A stretch of DNA of 64,000 bases from Epiperipatus broadwayi (GCA_028023455.1 JAQFVV010000032.1:2850001-2914000); one strand, 5' to 3'. Positions 12,420-25,690 are shown, counted from the stretch's first letter. Notes: generated from the sequence alone by a model not told the origin. Numbers and translations are program-made.

Positions 12420-15400
12420 CACTTGTCAAATATTACAAATCATGGTGCTTGGTCAATTGGATTTAAAATATTTCTTTAATTGTATTGCATAATATGTGCA
12501 TATTCAAGATTAAATAATAATAAAAAATTAAATTAACCCATTTATGATCAACTTATGTAATTAAATTGAGGCTAATTGCAAAATTTGTTTTTTCATATAT
12601 ATGATCTTCAGCTCAAATAAAAATTTTATGTAGCAAAATAAATTTTATTTTTTAAGACAGATATTATTAAAATTAAGTTTAAATATAACTAAATGAACAA
12701 AACTATAGTAAAGGCTATAAATTTATTAAAGAAATAAAAAAACAATAAAGCTTAATTTTATCTTAGTTAGAATAATGTAACTTTTTGTTTCCTACAACAT
12801 GAAACATGATATATTTTTTATTTATTAAATAAAAACTTTTAAATGATTGAAAAAAAATAAAAAAATAATCTTTATAATTTTTCTGCTTTACAAATAGCAT
12901 ATAAAAGCGATTTACCCGCTGCAGAAGAAGCTATAAGTATCAACCAAAAAAAAAAATCAAATCAATTTAGGCCTAGTACTTTCAAGGTTTTCCCTCATAT
13001 TCATGGCCAAAATAAGTTATAAACATTGCTGTGATGTTATAAACTAATAAAATATGCGAATGCAAATTATATAATTTGAAGAAATGTTTCATTTAGTGCA
13101 ATTTGAATTCTATTTGATCTTTGCATTATAAAGCTTTCACTTATATTGATAATCTTGAAGTCTAGGAACAAAAATGAAAAATAAAATATGGATTCATTAT
13201 TGATCTATTGTATATAGTTCAGTCTAAAATACAGTGTGTTCAAATATTGATCAAATAATATAGTCTTCTAGTTAAATTTAATAGCACTGCCATTTTGAGT
13301 TATCTTGGAATTGATTATGAAAAGATTAACTTGATAACTCATATTCATTCAGAATCATTGGATGTTTCCTTCAGAGTTGTTGTTTTACCATTATCTTAAC
13401 TTATATTAGCATAGGATTTTTTTTAAAATAATATAGATTCTCCCATATTGCTTTTATTAATTTTTTAATTGAAAAAAATCAGAAGAATTCAGTATCTTAT
13501 GAACAGTTGACAAATCTCAATTGTTTTTACTCTGCTGTTCTTGAAGAAAAGATTTTTTAAGGACATTTCTCCCTTTTTGAATATACTGCATCTCATAACA
13601 TCACCTGTAAAAATCAATGTGGTGTTAGAATTTTTCAAATATTTTAATAATTATAAAGCAAATCATTAGATATTGAAACAGAATTTGGTAGATTTATTCA
13701 TTCGCATTAAAAAAAAACTTACAAAAGAATTTATTCATTTTTTAAAGAGTGTTTACACTAATATTGTTGGTGACATCTACATCTTCTATCCTTATTTAAA
13801 ACTCAGTTTTTAATATTTATAAAAATCAAATATGATTTTTTAGAATATTATTCATTTATAAAATTAAATTAAAAAGAAATCAAATTTAAATTTATTGAGT
13901 TTTAGTATAAAATAAAGATTTTATACAGAAGTGAAAGATTGACCATTTTTAGAAACTTTCAGGTGTACTATTAGAAAATGTCAGAATTTGAAAAGGTTAA
14001 TACAAAAATAAAGTCTTATTTTACTCATAATTTTGCCTAGATTTTAAAGTTGGCACATTTTTAGTACTTGAATAAATAATATTGTACTCCACTTAAAAGC
14101 TTGTGTTAAATGAATTTTAAAAATATCTTTTTTAAGATATAGATTATTTCTATAATTAAAATTACCCCAACTTCAAAATATCTTAGTTCTGTTTTCTTTT
14201 TGATGAAGCTAACATTGTCTTCTTTGAAAGAAATGAACTAAAGAGAAGAATTAAAGAATCTTTATTATTAATAAGATATAATTCTGAAGCAAATAACTTG
14301 TTGAGAGTTCTTTTATATTAAAGGATGTTCAGAATGTAATTGGAAATTGTCGGTAATTGTATATATTTGTTGGTAAGTTTTCAGTCCTTTGCACTTGAGA
14401 AGTTGGCTTTTAGCAATGAAACCAATGGTTGTGTTATAGAGCTTATTTTCTTTAGATAGTCTGGTTTAATTTAAGTTGAGATAATTTTTATTGTTTTATT
14501 GACTAGTTTAGCTTTAAGCTTTTAATGTTTAGATTATTTTTATATATATATTTGCATTAACAGTGAAACATAGCATTAATTAATATATTTCATTGATTAT
14601 AATATATATACATAGATAAAGTATATATAAATACTTTTTATAAATTCAATCTATTAAATTGTATTAGATAATGTCCACTTTTAAAAGGCTTCTTTGTTAT
14701 TGACATTTTATTGAGTATTTAATTGTCATTAATTTTCCACTTATCTTAATTATTTTTTTAAATTTTTTTTTATTTAAACTATTTTATACAAAATTATAAA
14801 ATTGAAAATGTAAATAAGTCAATTATTTTATATAGCGGGATGTTTATAAACTGTAATATTTAAACAGCATTAAACTTGAAAATTGAAAATGATAATTTGA
14901 GAATTGTTGAAGTAAATAAAATATAATAAAGTTTACTGTATTATTATATAGTAATACATATAACTCTTTTTCTATACTTTTATCATTTGTTCAGCTAAAT
15001 TTTCAGCCCACATTAAAGTTTTGTTTTTCTCCTTTATATTAATCTATCTTTTTCTTTCTCTTCTCCAGCCATAAATTGATAGACAACATAATTCTTTAGC
15101 CTTTTCTGTAAGACCATTTCCCCCTAATTGCATCGCCTATTTAATCCTATGTTTTTTTCCTTTCTGGTCTTTTCTCCATTATTTCTTCCAGGGCAATATA
15201 TACCATCCTAAAGATCTCGTCAAGTGACCAACCATACTGTTTCTTCTTTAAGCAATTACCTTTAAAATACACTTATACTCTGCTTAGCACACAGTCATTA
15301 CACTAAGTTTCACAATAGCGATTATCATCGATTTATATCTATTGTTTTGATTTACAATCAATTATTCATTATAATGATCTTAAAAAAAATTTCAAAAAAT

Positions 15401-18019
15401 TTTTTGGGTGGCTATTTTGTGAGACTGATGATGTCATAGGATAATTATTAACACCATGTCATCCAAAAGCAAAATAGTGACTTTCATACTGAAATTATAC
15501 AGTATAGATTTTATTCATAATACACAATATGGTACATAATATTAGTGCAGTATTTGTTTTCATCTAGCTTTCTTGCAGACTAATCAGTACTTCATAAATG
15601 ATATATTCAAAGTAAAGATTTTCATCATTAATGATTACTAAACAAAAAAAAAGTGTTTTATTCAGTATAATAAATAATCGAAATCATATTTTAATAGTAT
15701 ACAACAACCAAATATATTAATACAATATTAAATTTGAAAATGTGTACATTAGTTTAAAAACTGTATACCATATTTATTTTTTTAGATTAAAATTTTTACT
15801 AACAGTACTTTGCTTGCGGTAAAAAATGACGATCACCATCTTGCAATTTAGTTGTTGTAATTGTTATTTTGGAAAAAAAAAGTTCACAATAATGAAATTT
15901 GTATGATCAAAAATTACTAAATCTAAATTAAAGGTAGCACTTAATCTATTTGCTTGATTTTAAAATATCTCTTTATTTGTTTCAGAATTGCAAGTGGTAT
16001 CATAATTGTACTGCTAACATTTTCAGTTTTAAAAAAATGGGAGCAAAATTGCATACATTATTCTTTTAATAATAAATTTTGTATATTAAAACTTTCAATA
16101 CAAATAAACTGAAAAAGATTTATACCTTTAATATTTACTTAAATAGTTCATATCTCTCCATTTCACTTGTACTAATCTAAAAAAATTTAAATTATTTCCA
16201 AGAAAATAGCTACCACACTTAATAAAAGGCAACCTCTCATGGCAAAAAAATGTGACAGCTAGCATATTTGTATCTAAAGTGCTGTTTGTTTAGATTATTA
16301 TGTTTAGATATGCATAGTACATATTGTAAAAAAAAAAAAAAGCCTTAAATATTGATTCTAATATTCAAACACAATGCATTAGATAATTTTTTTTTCTTTC
16401 AATACATCAGAGTATTTTTTTCTCATGTTATCTATGATTAAGTTTTGAGAATGTACTGTATGCTACTTTTGCTATTCTTAAACTAATGATAAATAACACA
16501 TCTTTATAATCAGTTAAATAAGTTATTAAATCTTTTTTTAAAGTCTAAATAATTTCATGTATGTTGCATAATATAGTAGTAAATATTAAAAAAAATAAAA
16601 CTTCAGTATGACAACTCAGTGAGAAACAGTTGCATGGAAGCACACAAAAAATTGTTAACTGTTAGTTTATCTTCACTTTCTTGTTCATTTTGCTGAATTC
16701 TTGGACAGTTAAAAGAAACATTTTTTTTCTAGCTATTCTATTTAAATGTTACATTTTCAATTAAAATCATGGCAGCAACTAGTATAACTATGAAATAAAA
16801 AAAATCTCTTGAGTTTGGAAACTGAAATGAATATCTTACATCAAGTGGAAAGAGGAGAATGCTATCATGACATCTGCTTTATGAGTTTACCTACATTTAC
16901 TGTTACATTATTTTTAAAAACAAAGTCATGATCAAACCATTTAGGCGCATCAAAATTTTCCAAAATCATGAAATCCCGGCATCCCATATGAAAAGAAAAT
17001 CCAAGAAGTATTCATTCTAAACTTTTTGTCCCCAAAGTCCTTAGCCATCAATATCTGGTACACTCCTCCAAAAAGCCAAGATCAATAAAATAATTTAGAA
17101 CATGACAATGGACCTTAGAATGAGCAATTGATGACTCAGAAAGCTGGTTAATTGCGATTGATAAATGGATCACTGGAAAGAATAACCTTAAGCTAAGTTT
17201 TTTTTACATAGATTTAAGTTGTGTTATAATATATGCATAATATTTTAAGTGCATATTTGCATAATACACATCACACAATTTATATAAGCATATAATATAC
17301 ATTAAGGTTATATATATATATATATTAGATCAAGTTCTTTGTTCACAGCTTATAGTGTAATTTTTAGCTGGAATAACCAGCCAAATTTTTTTCCATAGGA
17401 AATCACTATAACTACTTGTTCTTTATACAATATTCTTGCTTAACGATGAGATTTGGGGAACCAATTGCCTTCAAAAAATGAGGTAAAGGTGTACTTTTGT
17501 CTTTTCCAATCATACTCAATTCTTCTTTATTTATATATATATCTATATAAAAAATGAAACAGATTCCTGATGAAGGCTGCAAATTCAGCTGAAACAGAAA
17601 ATGAAAGCAAAATAAAGTTGTTTATATTATTGTATTAAAATTGTGTAATAAAATTGATAATGAAAATATAGAAATTATATAAAATATATTGTATTTAAAT
17701 GAGGTTATAAAATGTGGTAAAATGGAATATAAAATTATTTAAAATGCAAATTTCACTTTTTAATTATTACTTTAATATATATGTTTTTTTTTAATTATTA
17801 TTATTGATCTGTATAATATTTTTTAGCATTTAATTATATTTTTAATTTTAGTTTTTAAAATGTAGATAAGTTTTAAAAAATGTTTGACTTAGTATTATCA
17901 AGTATCTACTTAAAGATATCTTTGTCAGGGAGTTGTTTTTTTTTTTTGCTGCCCTTAAAGTATTATAGTAGCTTTTTAACATTTCTTTTTTGCTCTTTTG
18001 TCTTTTTTTTTTTTATTCT
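12420..18019. other. AT-rich non-coding sequence
   Basis: No gene is recognised. The stretch is rich in A/T runs, with (TA)n tracts near 14,540 and 17,310. A minus-strand reading over about 16,640-17,170 gives some protein-like text, but with several stops and no family I recognise. It may be intron or intergenic DNA upstream of the EFA6/PSD exon. Confidence 0.5.
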
Positions 18020-18435
18020 ACATGTAGTTTAACGTGAAAGGCTGAAACCTTCGGCAGATGCGCTTTTAAAAATGCTTATGTTCCAGCCAATCAGATGTAA
18101 CAATAACTGCACATGGAACTCTTAATTCTAAAATACAAGCCAGAACTATCAGAAAAATATGGGACCCACCTTCTTCTATGCTTAAATTTATATATAAATA
18201 AGCCAGACTCAAGCATCTCGAACTAAGAGCATGAAGCTTACAATACCTTCACATTTAATTCACTAAATATTATATATAAATAAACAATGCAGATGTGCTT
18301 TTAAAAATGCTTATGTGACAACCAATCAGATGTAACAATGACTGCACGTGGAACTCTTAATTCTAAAACAGAAGCCAGAACTATCAGCAAAATATGGGAC
18401 CCACCTTCTTCTATGCTTCTATTACATGTAGTTTA
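18020..18435. mobile_element. Dimeric short repeat flanked by a 12-bp duplication
   Basis: The insert (18,032-18,423, 392 bp) lies between exact copies of ACATGTAGTTTA (18,020-18,031 and 18,424-18,435). It holds two direct copies of a unit of about 130 bp that starts GCAGATG (18,054 and 18,289, period 235) and ends ACCTTCTTCTATGCTT (about 18,165-18,181 and 18,402-18,418). The units differ by a few substitutions. Between them is about 105 bp of AT-rich sequence. The 12-bp duplication and tandem dimer layout suggest retroposition of a short RNA, but I found neither a clear pol III promoter nor a hammerhead core. Confidence 0.65.
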
Positions 18436-18659
18436 TTTTAAATTAAACTCTTTACCTAAAGCTATAGATCCAATCCAGTTTTTTTTTTTTTAAATATTTT
18501 TCTTTATAATAAATTATACTAGTAATAATAATGCCCGTTTTAATAATAAATGCAGTATGTGCACCATCGTGAGCAATCCATTCTGTCACTCTACTCCACA
18601 AGAGTCTAGATAAATAGGAGTAATTAGTGAGTATAAAATAATTTGTGGAATTGTTTAAT

Positions 18660-18890
18660 ACTGCTATTATGATATCTGTTAGTACTAGAGCATATTGTAC
18701 CGGTCAGATGATGTATGTTGGTTTAACCCAGTTCGAATACTAGGCGAAAGTACCTCAAGGCCACCCGAACAACATATCTGAGATACGCATAAATTTTCTC
18801 ACCCGGCTCAAGCTTAGCATCAGGGAGAGACATGGATGAGAACACTTACGGGACTAAGTAAGTTAAATATGCATAAAAAAATATAATATG
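18660..18890 (+). mobile_element. Possible tRNA-derived SINE
   Basis: The segment is less AT-rich than its surroundings and contains GTTCGAATAC near 18,731, close to the pol III box B consensus GGTTCGAATCC. An A-box-like TTAGTACTAGAGC lies about 50 bp upstream. It is followed by a non-tRNA body and an A-rich tail near 18,880. No target duplication was found, so this is a weak call. A unique sequence with chance similarity is the alternative. Confidence 0.3.
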
Positions 18891-21049
18891 AAATATGTAT
18901 TTGTGCATGCCTGGATCATTGGATAAGTAAAATAAAGGTTAAGCTAATCAGAAATTGAAATAAAATTAGAAGACTTAAGCTTTTTAGATTAAATAACATA
19001 TTTTAATAAACATAATGCTAAATATTTGAAAGGTTTTAATTATCTCCGCTATTCCCCGATTGATTATATGATAAATAATTTGACAATAATGCGGAGGGCA
19101 GTTACATAACATTTTGCGGTCTAAATCTATATCTTCCCAACTTTAATAAAATTATTAACTCGAATCCCCTCGATAAAGCCAAATTAAAATAACTCTTTCA
19201 CAAAGCATTTTCTAGTTGCTTTGTGGTTTTTAAACAGTTTGAAAATATTTAAAGATTTCTTAAAATTAATTCTTATTTAAAGGTGGAATGAATGCAAACA
19301 AAGTAAGCGTTATTGAGGAGACCCAGTTGGCAGACAAAAGGAAACTTAACTATTATTTAGATGATAGGTATTACTTTAAATTGGAAAGTTTTAAGTGAAA
19401 AAAAAAAAATTTAAACCGCAAATAAAAAAACAAGAAAACATTTATAGGCATTTTAAAATGAGGAATTGCGAAGGGGAAAAATTTCTGTATAAGAAAATGA
19501 TCAAATGATAAAAATAAGATAAATCTAATATTAGTATAATAAGAATAACAGTTACATTATAAATAGGAATTAAAGACATAAGGAGCGAAAGGTATTTAGA
19601 AAAGGGGTAAGTAATAGTTCATGAGGAGATTTCATACAGTTACCGGTCCTTGTTCTTTGGATCCAGTTCCCTTGACATGGTGGTTTGATTAAATACATGG
19701 GGATTTGTCCAGACAAGGAAATGGAAATTATGCAGCATTTTATCGCGAAGTGCACAGATGGGCTCACAGTTCAGGTTTCTATTTGTTGGACATGTTACGG
19801 CATTTTGATGGTTTTAGGACCCCGGCGGCAGGCAAGGCTGTTGTGGTTAGCCACCAAACATGGTCGCGTCCACCAAATTAGTATAACTTTTAACTGGTCG
19901 CATGTTGGAATCAGATCAGTAAGAATAAATCACTGGAACTCTTCAAAATAGATTTTGCAATACTTTCAGAGTCAATCTCTGAATAATAATTTAGAATGAA
20001 TCTCGGCGAATTTCAGCAGAGTTTCTTCAAGAACAAAATTTAAAAGCGAAATCTGAATAATAATTTCAGGAACACATTTGACCGATTTTTAACAATAAAA
20101 TCTGACGAAGAACAAACAGCAAAACAAACAGCGCAAGAACCAGCAGCAGAACCCAGTCTTTTGTTCTCCTCTCCTTTTTATACCTTTTCATGAGCTACCC
20201 TTCTATTGTTTTGCATATGATTTTAGATCTTGATAAGCCCCCTACGCTCCTTTGTTTCAAAGTAACTTTTTCTAAAAATAAACTTTTAATTTCTTATTAT
20301 AGATTTCTGTATTTAACTTTTGAATTTGTATTAATTAAAAAATGCCATCTTTAATTTGCCTTGAATGGGCTAACTAATTGAAACATACCATTCCTTTAGA
20401 AATGCTAGCAGGCTTATCTCAAAATAAAATCATATGCCATATTTTAACAAAATTTAAAAGAAGAATATCTTATTATTTCTTTTAACAAAATAACATTTTA
20501 TTTCAACAGAATTTTACATTAAATCTTATATACATATGCTTGACGTTTATATATGTTTGATTAATAAGTTTTAAAAGTAAATTTTAATAGCAATTTAATC
20601 TTAACAGAATTTATTTTAAAAGAAATATTTTAACGCACATACAAATTTAAATACCGTTAAGTTAGCAAAAATGAACGTATTAATTTTAGCTTTAGTGCAA
20701 AACCCAGCTGATACTGGACTATAAACTTAATTCAGATTTACAATATTAGTTAAGTTTATAGAAGGCTGTGAAGCATGGATCGGACTTCTGGATCCATTGC
20801 TTCAATATTGACATACAATAAATTCCTGTTGTTGGTAAGGATTTTAAATGTATGCTAGGAAAATTATTGAGATGCTTGGTTTTTGATATAATAGATAACT
20901 ATTTTGATCTTTACCAATAAAATTTATGTTCAGTGTTGGATTTTTTTGCTTAGAACTTTTAGAAATTGTTGAGTTGATTTCATTTAAATAACTGCTTAAT
21001 ACATATTATGTTTTATTTGAATGAAATATTTTTATAAAACTTTGTGTCA
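18891..21049. other. Non-coding region upstream of the EFA6/PSD exon
   Basis: Mostly AT-rich. The part from about 19,560 to 20,240 has more balanced composition and overlapping short frames on both strands (19,570-19,767 minus; 19,685-19,951 plus) without motifs, so it may be an old repeat. An exon-like 60-base stretch at 20,775-20,834 ends at a donor-like GTAAGG, but its phase does not fit the next exon. The region is probably intron, by position. Confidence 0.4.
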
Positions 21050-21071
21050 AATATTTATTTTTTTTATCTAG
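21050..21071 (+). promoter_or_regulatory. 3' splice site of the EFA6/PSD exon
   Basis: A T-rich tract ends in ATCTAG at 21,071, directly before the protein-like reading. The frame stays open upstream to an ATG at 21,044, but that ATG lies within the intron tract, so the true exon should begin at 21,072, inside a codon (two bases of the split codon). Confidence 0.75.
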
Positions 21072-22491
21072 ATACACAAATAAAAGAAAAGGCAAAGAAA
21101 TATCTTTCTGTGGTTGAAGATATGGCTGCAATATCAAGAACTAGATCTGATAGTGAAATGCAACAAGTAAATGAACTTATTGTAAAAAAATCTGCACCAG
21201 TAACTACAACTCATGCCAATGGAATGTCTGAAAATGGTAATAAAGAAAATGAATTTGAGGTAAATCATGATAGTGGTCACAATGGTGGTATTGAACGTTC
21301 TAAAGCACAGCCTCGCTTTGAAACGTTCATGATGACAGGTGATTTGATTCTCAATCTCAACACTAAGACTTCTACAAGTTTTCGTCGTGTCAAAGGAAAC
21401 GAAATTCCAAGTCATAGTATTCAGTATGACCAAACTCCAGCATTGCTTGGCCCAGTTCGTAGTTCTAGTTTGGAAGAAAAAAGTATGAGCAAGCCTATTA
21501 AAAGAGAAGCTTCTTTAACGCAGTCCTTCATGAGTCCAGTTTCTGAAAAAAAACCTACCTTTACATATGCAGGATCATTTGTTCGAAACTCTAAAAGTGA
21601 AGATCATTTACAAAAAGATTCAATTACTACTGTAAATATTGATTTTGAAGATTCTATGGCATCCTCTCTTAATACATTATTAGATACAAGGCATGAAAAT
21701 CCAGCAAATGAAAGGATAGTTTGGACTTATAATGCACCTCAATATTCACCAGATAAACCTTCTTCCCCTCTTAGATCTCCTCAGTGGACTCCCCCGCCAT
21801 CACCTGCTCGCTCACCGTTTCGAGGTATGCGCAAACGTTCATTAACTGCCCCAGATAGTCCAACTGTAAAATCTCCAATTGAGGAATTAGATGCTGAAAC
21901 TCAGGAAGATGGAGAAGAATATATAGATACTTCTCCTGAAGATGCTGCCTTATCACCTGATATGGAAAGTCCTAGCATTGAATATGAGGAATTGCAAAAT
22001 GAAGAATGGGTCGCTAATATAGATAGTCGTGAAACAGATCTAACAGATGAGGAATATGTGGAAAGTTTAATCATAAAAGGCGAGGATGATGATGATGAGG
22101 AGGATAATTTATCTAAAGAGGAAAACATTGAAGTTTTACATATTAGTGAAAATGGTGATCAAGATATGGAGGATGAAGATTTATATCTTGATTCCAAAGA
22201 GCATATATCTTCATTGCCACTCAATATTCATATGCATGATTCAAGTGCCATAAATGATGGGAGGTATGATGAAATTTTCCGACATAAGGGAACAAATTAT
22301 ACCAAAGATACACTTATTATTAGGCAAAATTCATTATTGCTTGATGATGATACTGATGTTGATAGCTTACATAATTTTCACTATAGTCCTAAAGCAAATG
22401 TGGATATGCCTTCAGCGTCACGCTTAGCTAAGCGATTATTTTATTTAGAAGGATTTAAAAAGTCAGATGTAGCAAGACATTTAAGTAAAAA
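21072..22491 (+). CDS. Internal exon of an EFA6/PSD-family Arf6 guanine nucleotide exchange factor
   Basis: The 1,420-base exon encodes about 473 residues. EFA6/PSD proteins (PH and Sec7 domain-containing) load GTP on Arf6 at the plasma membrane and act on actin, endocytosis and, in invertebrates, cortical microtubules. The end of the exon reads ASRLAKRLFYLEGFKK, then SDVARHLSK, closely matching the start of the EFA6/PSD Sec7 domain. The next family residue, Asn, would be completed across the splice site (AA plus the first base of the next exon). Earlier parts look disordered. PRFETFMMTGDLILNLN (from 21,311) is the most conserved-looking N-terminal motif, and I recall similar text in arthropod Efa6. 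A Ser/Pro-rich tract with many SP/TP sites lies near 21,745-21,880, and acidic tracts near 21,880-22,010 and 22,080-22,130. Sec7 catalytic residues, the PH domain and the coiled coil must be in downstream exons not identified here. The family call is firm; the exact orthologue is not. Confidence 0.85.
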
Positions 22492-22497
22492 GTAAGT
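22492..22497 (+). promoter_or_regulatory. 5' splice site of the EFA6/PSD exon
   Basis: GTAAGT, a perfect donor, lies at the point where the Sec7 reading is interrupted and just before an in-frame stop made by reading through. The exon ends after two bases of a codon. Confidence 0.85.
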
Positions 22498-22721
22498 ATT
22501 AGCATGTATATGTGAATATATTACTGTATATGTTAGATGTTTATAAAATTCTATTATGACATATTAATGACAAATTATATTAATTTAAAATTTATTTTTT
22601 TCTGGATTTTTTTTTTCTTAGCCAGTTCTAAGTAACTGAATTTAATTTAAATTTTCAGTGTTAATCATTTTAATTATACATCAATGTGGATTTATTTTGA
22701 GCATGTGTGCATGTGTATTTA

Positions 22722-22907
22722 TATAGATACTTCTAATGAGCAATGGAAATACACCTACTATTCTCTCAGTAATATTAAACCTTAGGTAATATGTTGTTAA
22801 GGCTATCACTCGTGATATAGATACTTCTAATGAGCAATGGAAATACACTTACTATTCTCTCAGTAATATTAAACCTTAGGTAATATGTTGTTAAGGCTAT
22901 CAATCTT
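22722..22907 (+). repeat. 94-bp tandem duplication in the intron
   Basis: Two copies start TATAGATACTTCTAATGAGC at 22,722 and 22,816. They differ at very few positions, so the duplication is young. Confidence 0.85.
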
Positions 22908-23950
22908 GTTATCTTTGAAAGAAACAACTCTAGCATTTTTGAATGTGTTCATTGACATTCTTCATATTCAAGCTAATCAACATCAGTTTTTTTATTATTA
23001 ACTACTCTATTATTGTATTGTATTGAATAAATGATTTGCACTCTAGTATGGTTGATAACATTGATAATTTGCTTTGTCAAATACGAAGACCAGTATCTTT
23101 TTTTTTCCTGCAGTTTAATACTAGTTAGTGTAATATTCAAGTTATATTTAGTGTTTATTACTACAGAGAGAAGTAAGTGCATTTTTGTTGTTTATATTCT
23201 TAGAAGCTTTAGCAATAAAAATATATATATATATTAATATATAAGGTTTTATACCAAATACTTATTCAGATTATACACATACATTGAATTAAAGTGTATT
23301 TAGTGAGTTATTTATACATAAATAACATTAAAGTGAAATAATAAAAAAAACCAAAAACAAATTTAGTGAGTTTGAAATAATGTTCAATGGGCATGAGAAT
23401 TACATTGATACATTTTTCAAAATCAGCCTACCAATGCCTCTTTACAAGAAAAATTCTAAACTATAGTAGTGTTCAAAAGTGCCTTAATAGACCAATGCCT
23501 CTCAACTTACTGTTATTGGCTTATCTTAGAATCAGTAATAAAAATGAAAGTGGATGACTGGTCATTAATAGCTATTTTAGTGTAATGTAGAAAGCAAAAT
23601 AAAATTAATTTATCTCTGGGAAAAAGTCTTATAATGATATTGAGTCATGAAAAGTGAACATCAACCAGTTTCATTAGTTATTTACATGTGATATCTTGTA
23701 TAGTGTTTTGAATTTAACATCACAAAGAATTATTTCTAATTTTTCTTCCTAAGCAGAATAAAGGAGAGAGTGAGAAAAAGAATAATGTCTTATTGTCTGT
23801 ATTTTTTCAAGTAATTGATATTTACATCCTGCGTATATTTATATATGTTAAAAATAGCTACCTTATATGTGATTAATTTTTTTTATAGTAGTCTATTTTT
23901 TGTTATATAATCTTGATGTATATAATTTTTAAATTAAATTGTACATAGAT
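22908..23950. other. AT-rich intronic or intergenic sequence
   Basis: No gene or named repeat is seen. I looked for the next EFA6/PSD exon (the Sec7 body) and did not find it. Confidence 0.5.
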
Positions 23951-23954
23951 ATAC

Positions 23955-25690
23955 TGTTATTGAATTCGTATTATTATTTTCGGGAGATTCCGTGTAATAA
24001 AAATATAATAACTAAATAGCTGGTGTTTCACTACAATAACTAAAATCATAGGAATGTGTGTGGTGTGATTTAAAATCATTATTTTTTGTTTTGTTATTTT
24101 TTCCTCATTCTCAAATTCTATTGGTTGAGAAGTTTTAAAAATTATTTTATCCTCCAATAGCTTTTTCCAAATATTATTAATTTTCTCTAATTCACACTTT
24201 TCATTTATGCTTTTGAGCCTTTAAAAATCTCTATAGCTTCTCTTAGCAATCTGGTCATATTGTTCAATTTTTGCCAGAATATGTATTTTATTAAAATTGA
24301 TGTCATGGCTAGTTAATTTAATGTATGAATAAATGGCTGGTGAATTAGATTTGTCTCTTAACTGCTAAAATGTGTTCTTCCTTTCTTATATTTATTCTAC
24401 AATTGATTTGTCCAATATATGAATGTAAACAAATTCCACATGGAATTTCATATACACTATGACATTCCAAAGGAATTTTCTCTTTAGGGTGTGGATATTA
24501 TTTTTTTTTAAAACATTACCAATTTTATCAGTTACTTCCTTTATATATGGCAGAACAGTCTTAATTTTTGAAGTATCAAAATCTTTTTTCTTATTATATA
24601 AAAAAGTCTTATTAATAATCATGTGATCAAAACCATTATGAAGAAACATTTTTTTAGTAACATAGATATCTTTGCAAAAATGGTTGTCATCAGAAAGTCT
24701 CTTAGTTCTATCTAGCAATGTCTTTGTCACTGAAAATAATTGTGCTGGATGGAGATGGAAAAAAAAAGTAGTCCCAGTGTGTGTTTGCATTTTATATATA
24801 CCATGGGATAAAGAACCATTCTTCTTTCTTTCAATCAAAACGTCTAAGAATAATACAGATGGTTTTTTAACTGCTGATATAAAAATTTTCTATACAAGTT
24901 CTCCATAAAAATAGAAGTCAGTGCTGGAAAAATTGATGAAGCCATAGCTAAATCTGATTTTTGTTTATACATTTGACCGTCAAAAGCAAAAAATGTATTT
25001 AATACACAGTGTTCATTCAAACACACAACAAAATCAGGCAATTGGATATTTTTCAAAACTTCAATAGCTTCCTTTACAGGTATGCTAGTAAAAAGTGAAA
25101 CAATATCAAAACTCATCAAAATATCATTTTTAGTTAATTTAATATCTTGGATAAGCTCAAGAAAATGATTTGCATCCTTAACATAAGATGACATTTCTGT
25201 TAAATGTGGCTGTAGAAAAGAAGATAGAAAACAAGCTAGTGTCTGTGTTAATGAACCAATTGCACCTACAATTGGTCTCAATGGAATACCCGGTTCTGTG
25301 GATTTTTGGCAAATGGTATAAGATAAAAAGAAAGATTTTTCTGTAAGTGTAAGAAAGATCTTAGTTTTTAAATCTAAATCAGTAGCTTAAATTAATGCTT
25401 TCATATATCATAGAATCTATACATTTTTTTATAAATATTATCATTTAATTATGTATTTTTTTTGTAATAATTACTAGTAATCAAAATTATTGAAGTATTA
25501 CCCTTATCTGCTGAAAGAATAGCAATCGATTTATCATTTTTAAATTTAAACAAAGCTTTTCTTTCATCAACCGGTAAATTACTTTTAGGTGGTTTTCCTT
25601 TATTTAGAATGTCTATATTTTTCCTCTCATTATGTCTGCCTCTGTGCAAAGTATTTTTGATGAAGTACTTTCCACTTTACAAATATTTCT
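23955..25690 (-). pseudogene. Penelope-like retroelement relic, minus copy
   Basis: Reading on the minus strand from about 25,690: a block with LPVDERKALFKFKND and SADKGNTS (about 25,450-25,640), then RT blocks in 25,281-24,844 including MSSYVKDANHFLELIQDIKL and DILMSFDIVSLFTSIPVKEA (motif A Asp present). Then LFLDVLIERKKNGS and KTLLDRTKRLSDD lead to a GIY-YIG-like end with VYEIPCGICLHSYIGQ in broken frames (about 24,390-24,470). The catalytic motif C region, present in the plus copy as SVDDTFVIWP, has been deleted between KPSV and LFLDV (near 24,860). Penelope-like elements combine an RT with a GIY-YIG nuclease and prime on DNA ends or nicks. This copy is dead: stops, frameshifts and a lost active site. 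Confidence 0.85.

Noticed and set aside
16640-17170. Minus-strand protein-like reading with runs of 20-30 codons between stops
   Set aside because: Several stops, no motif I recognise and no supporting splice sites or repeats.
17560-17610. CTGATGA followed by GGCTG/CAGCT stem and GAAAC, a hammerhead-like start
   Set aside because: After GAAAC there is no UH cleavage triplet and no partner strand for stem I, so only half of the motif is present.
20775-20840. Possible upstream exon ending at GTAAGG
   Set aside because: The open frame from ATG ends in phase 0, while the 21,072 exon needs one base from the preceding exon. The frame in the right phase has a stop just before the donor.
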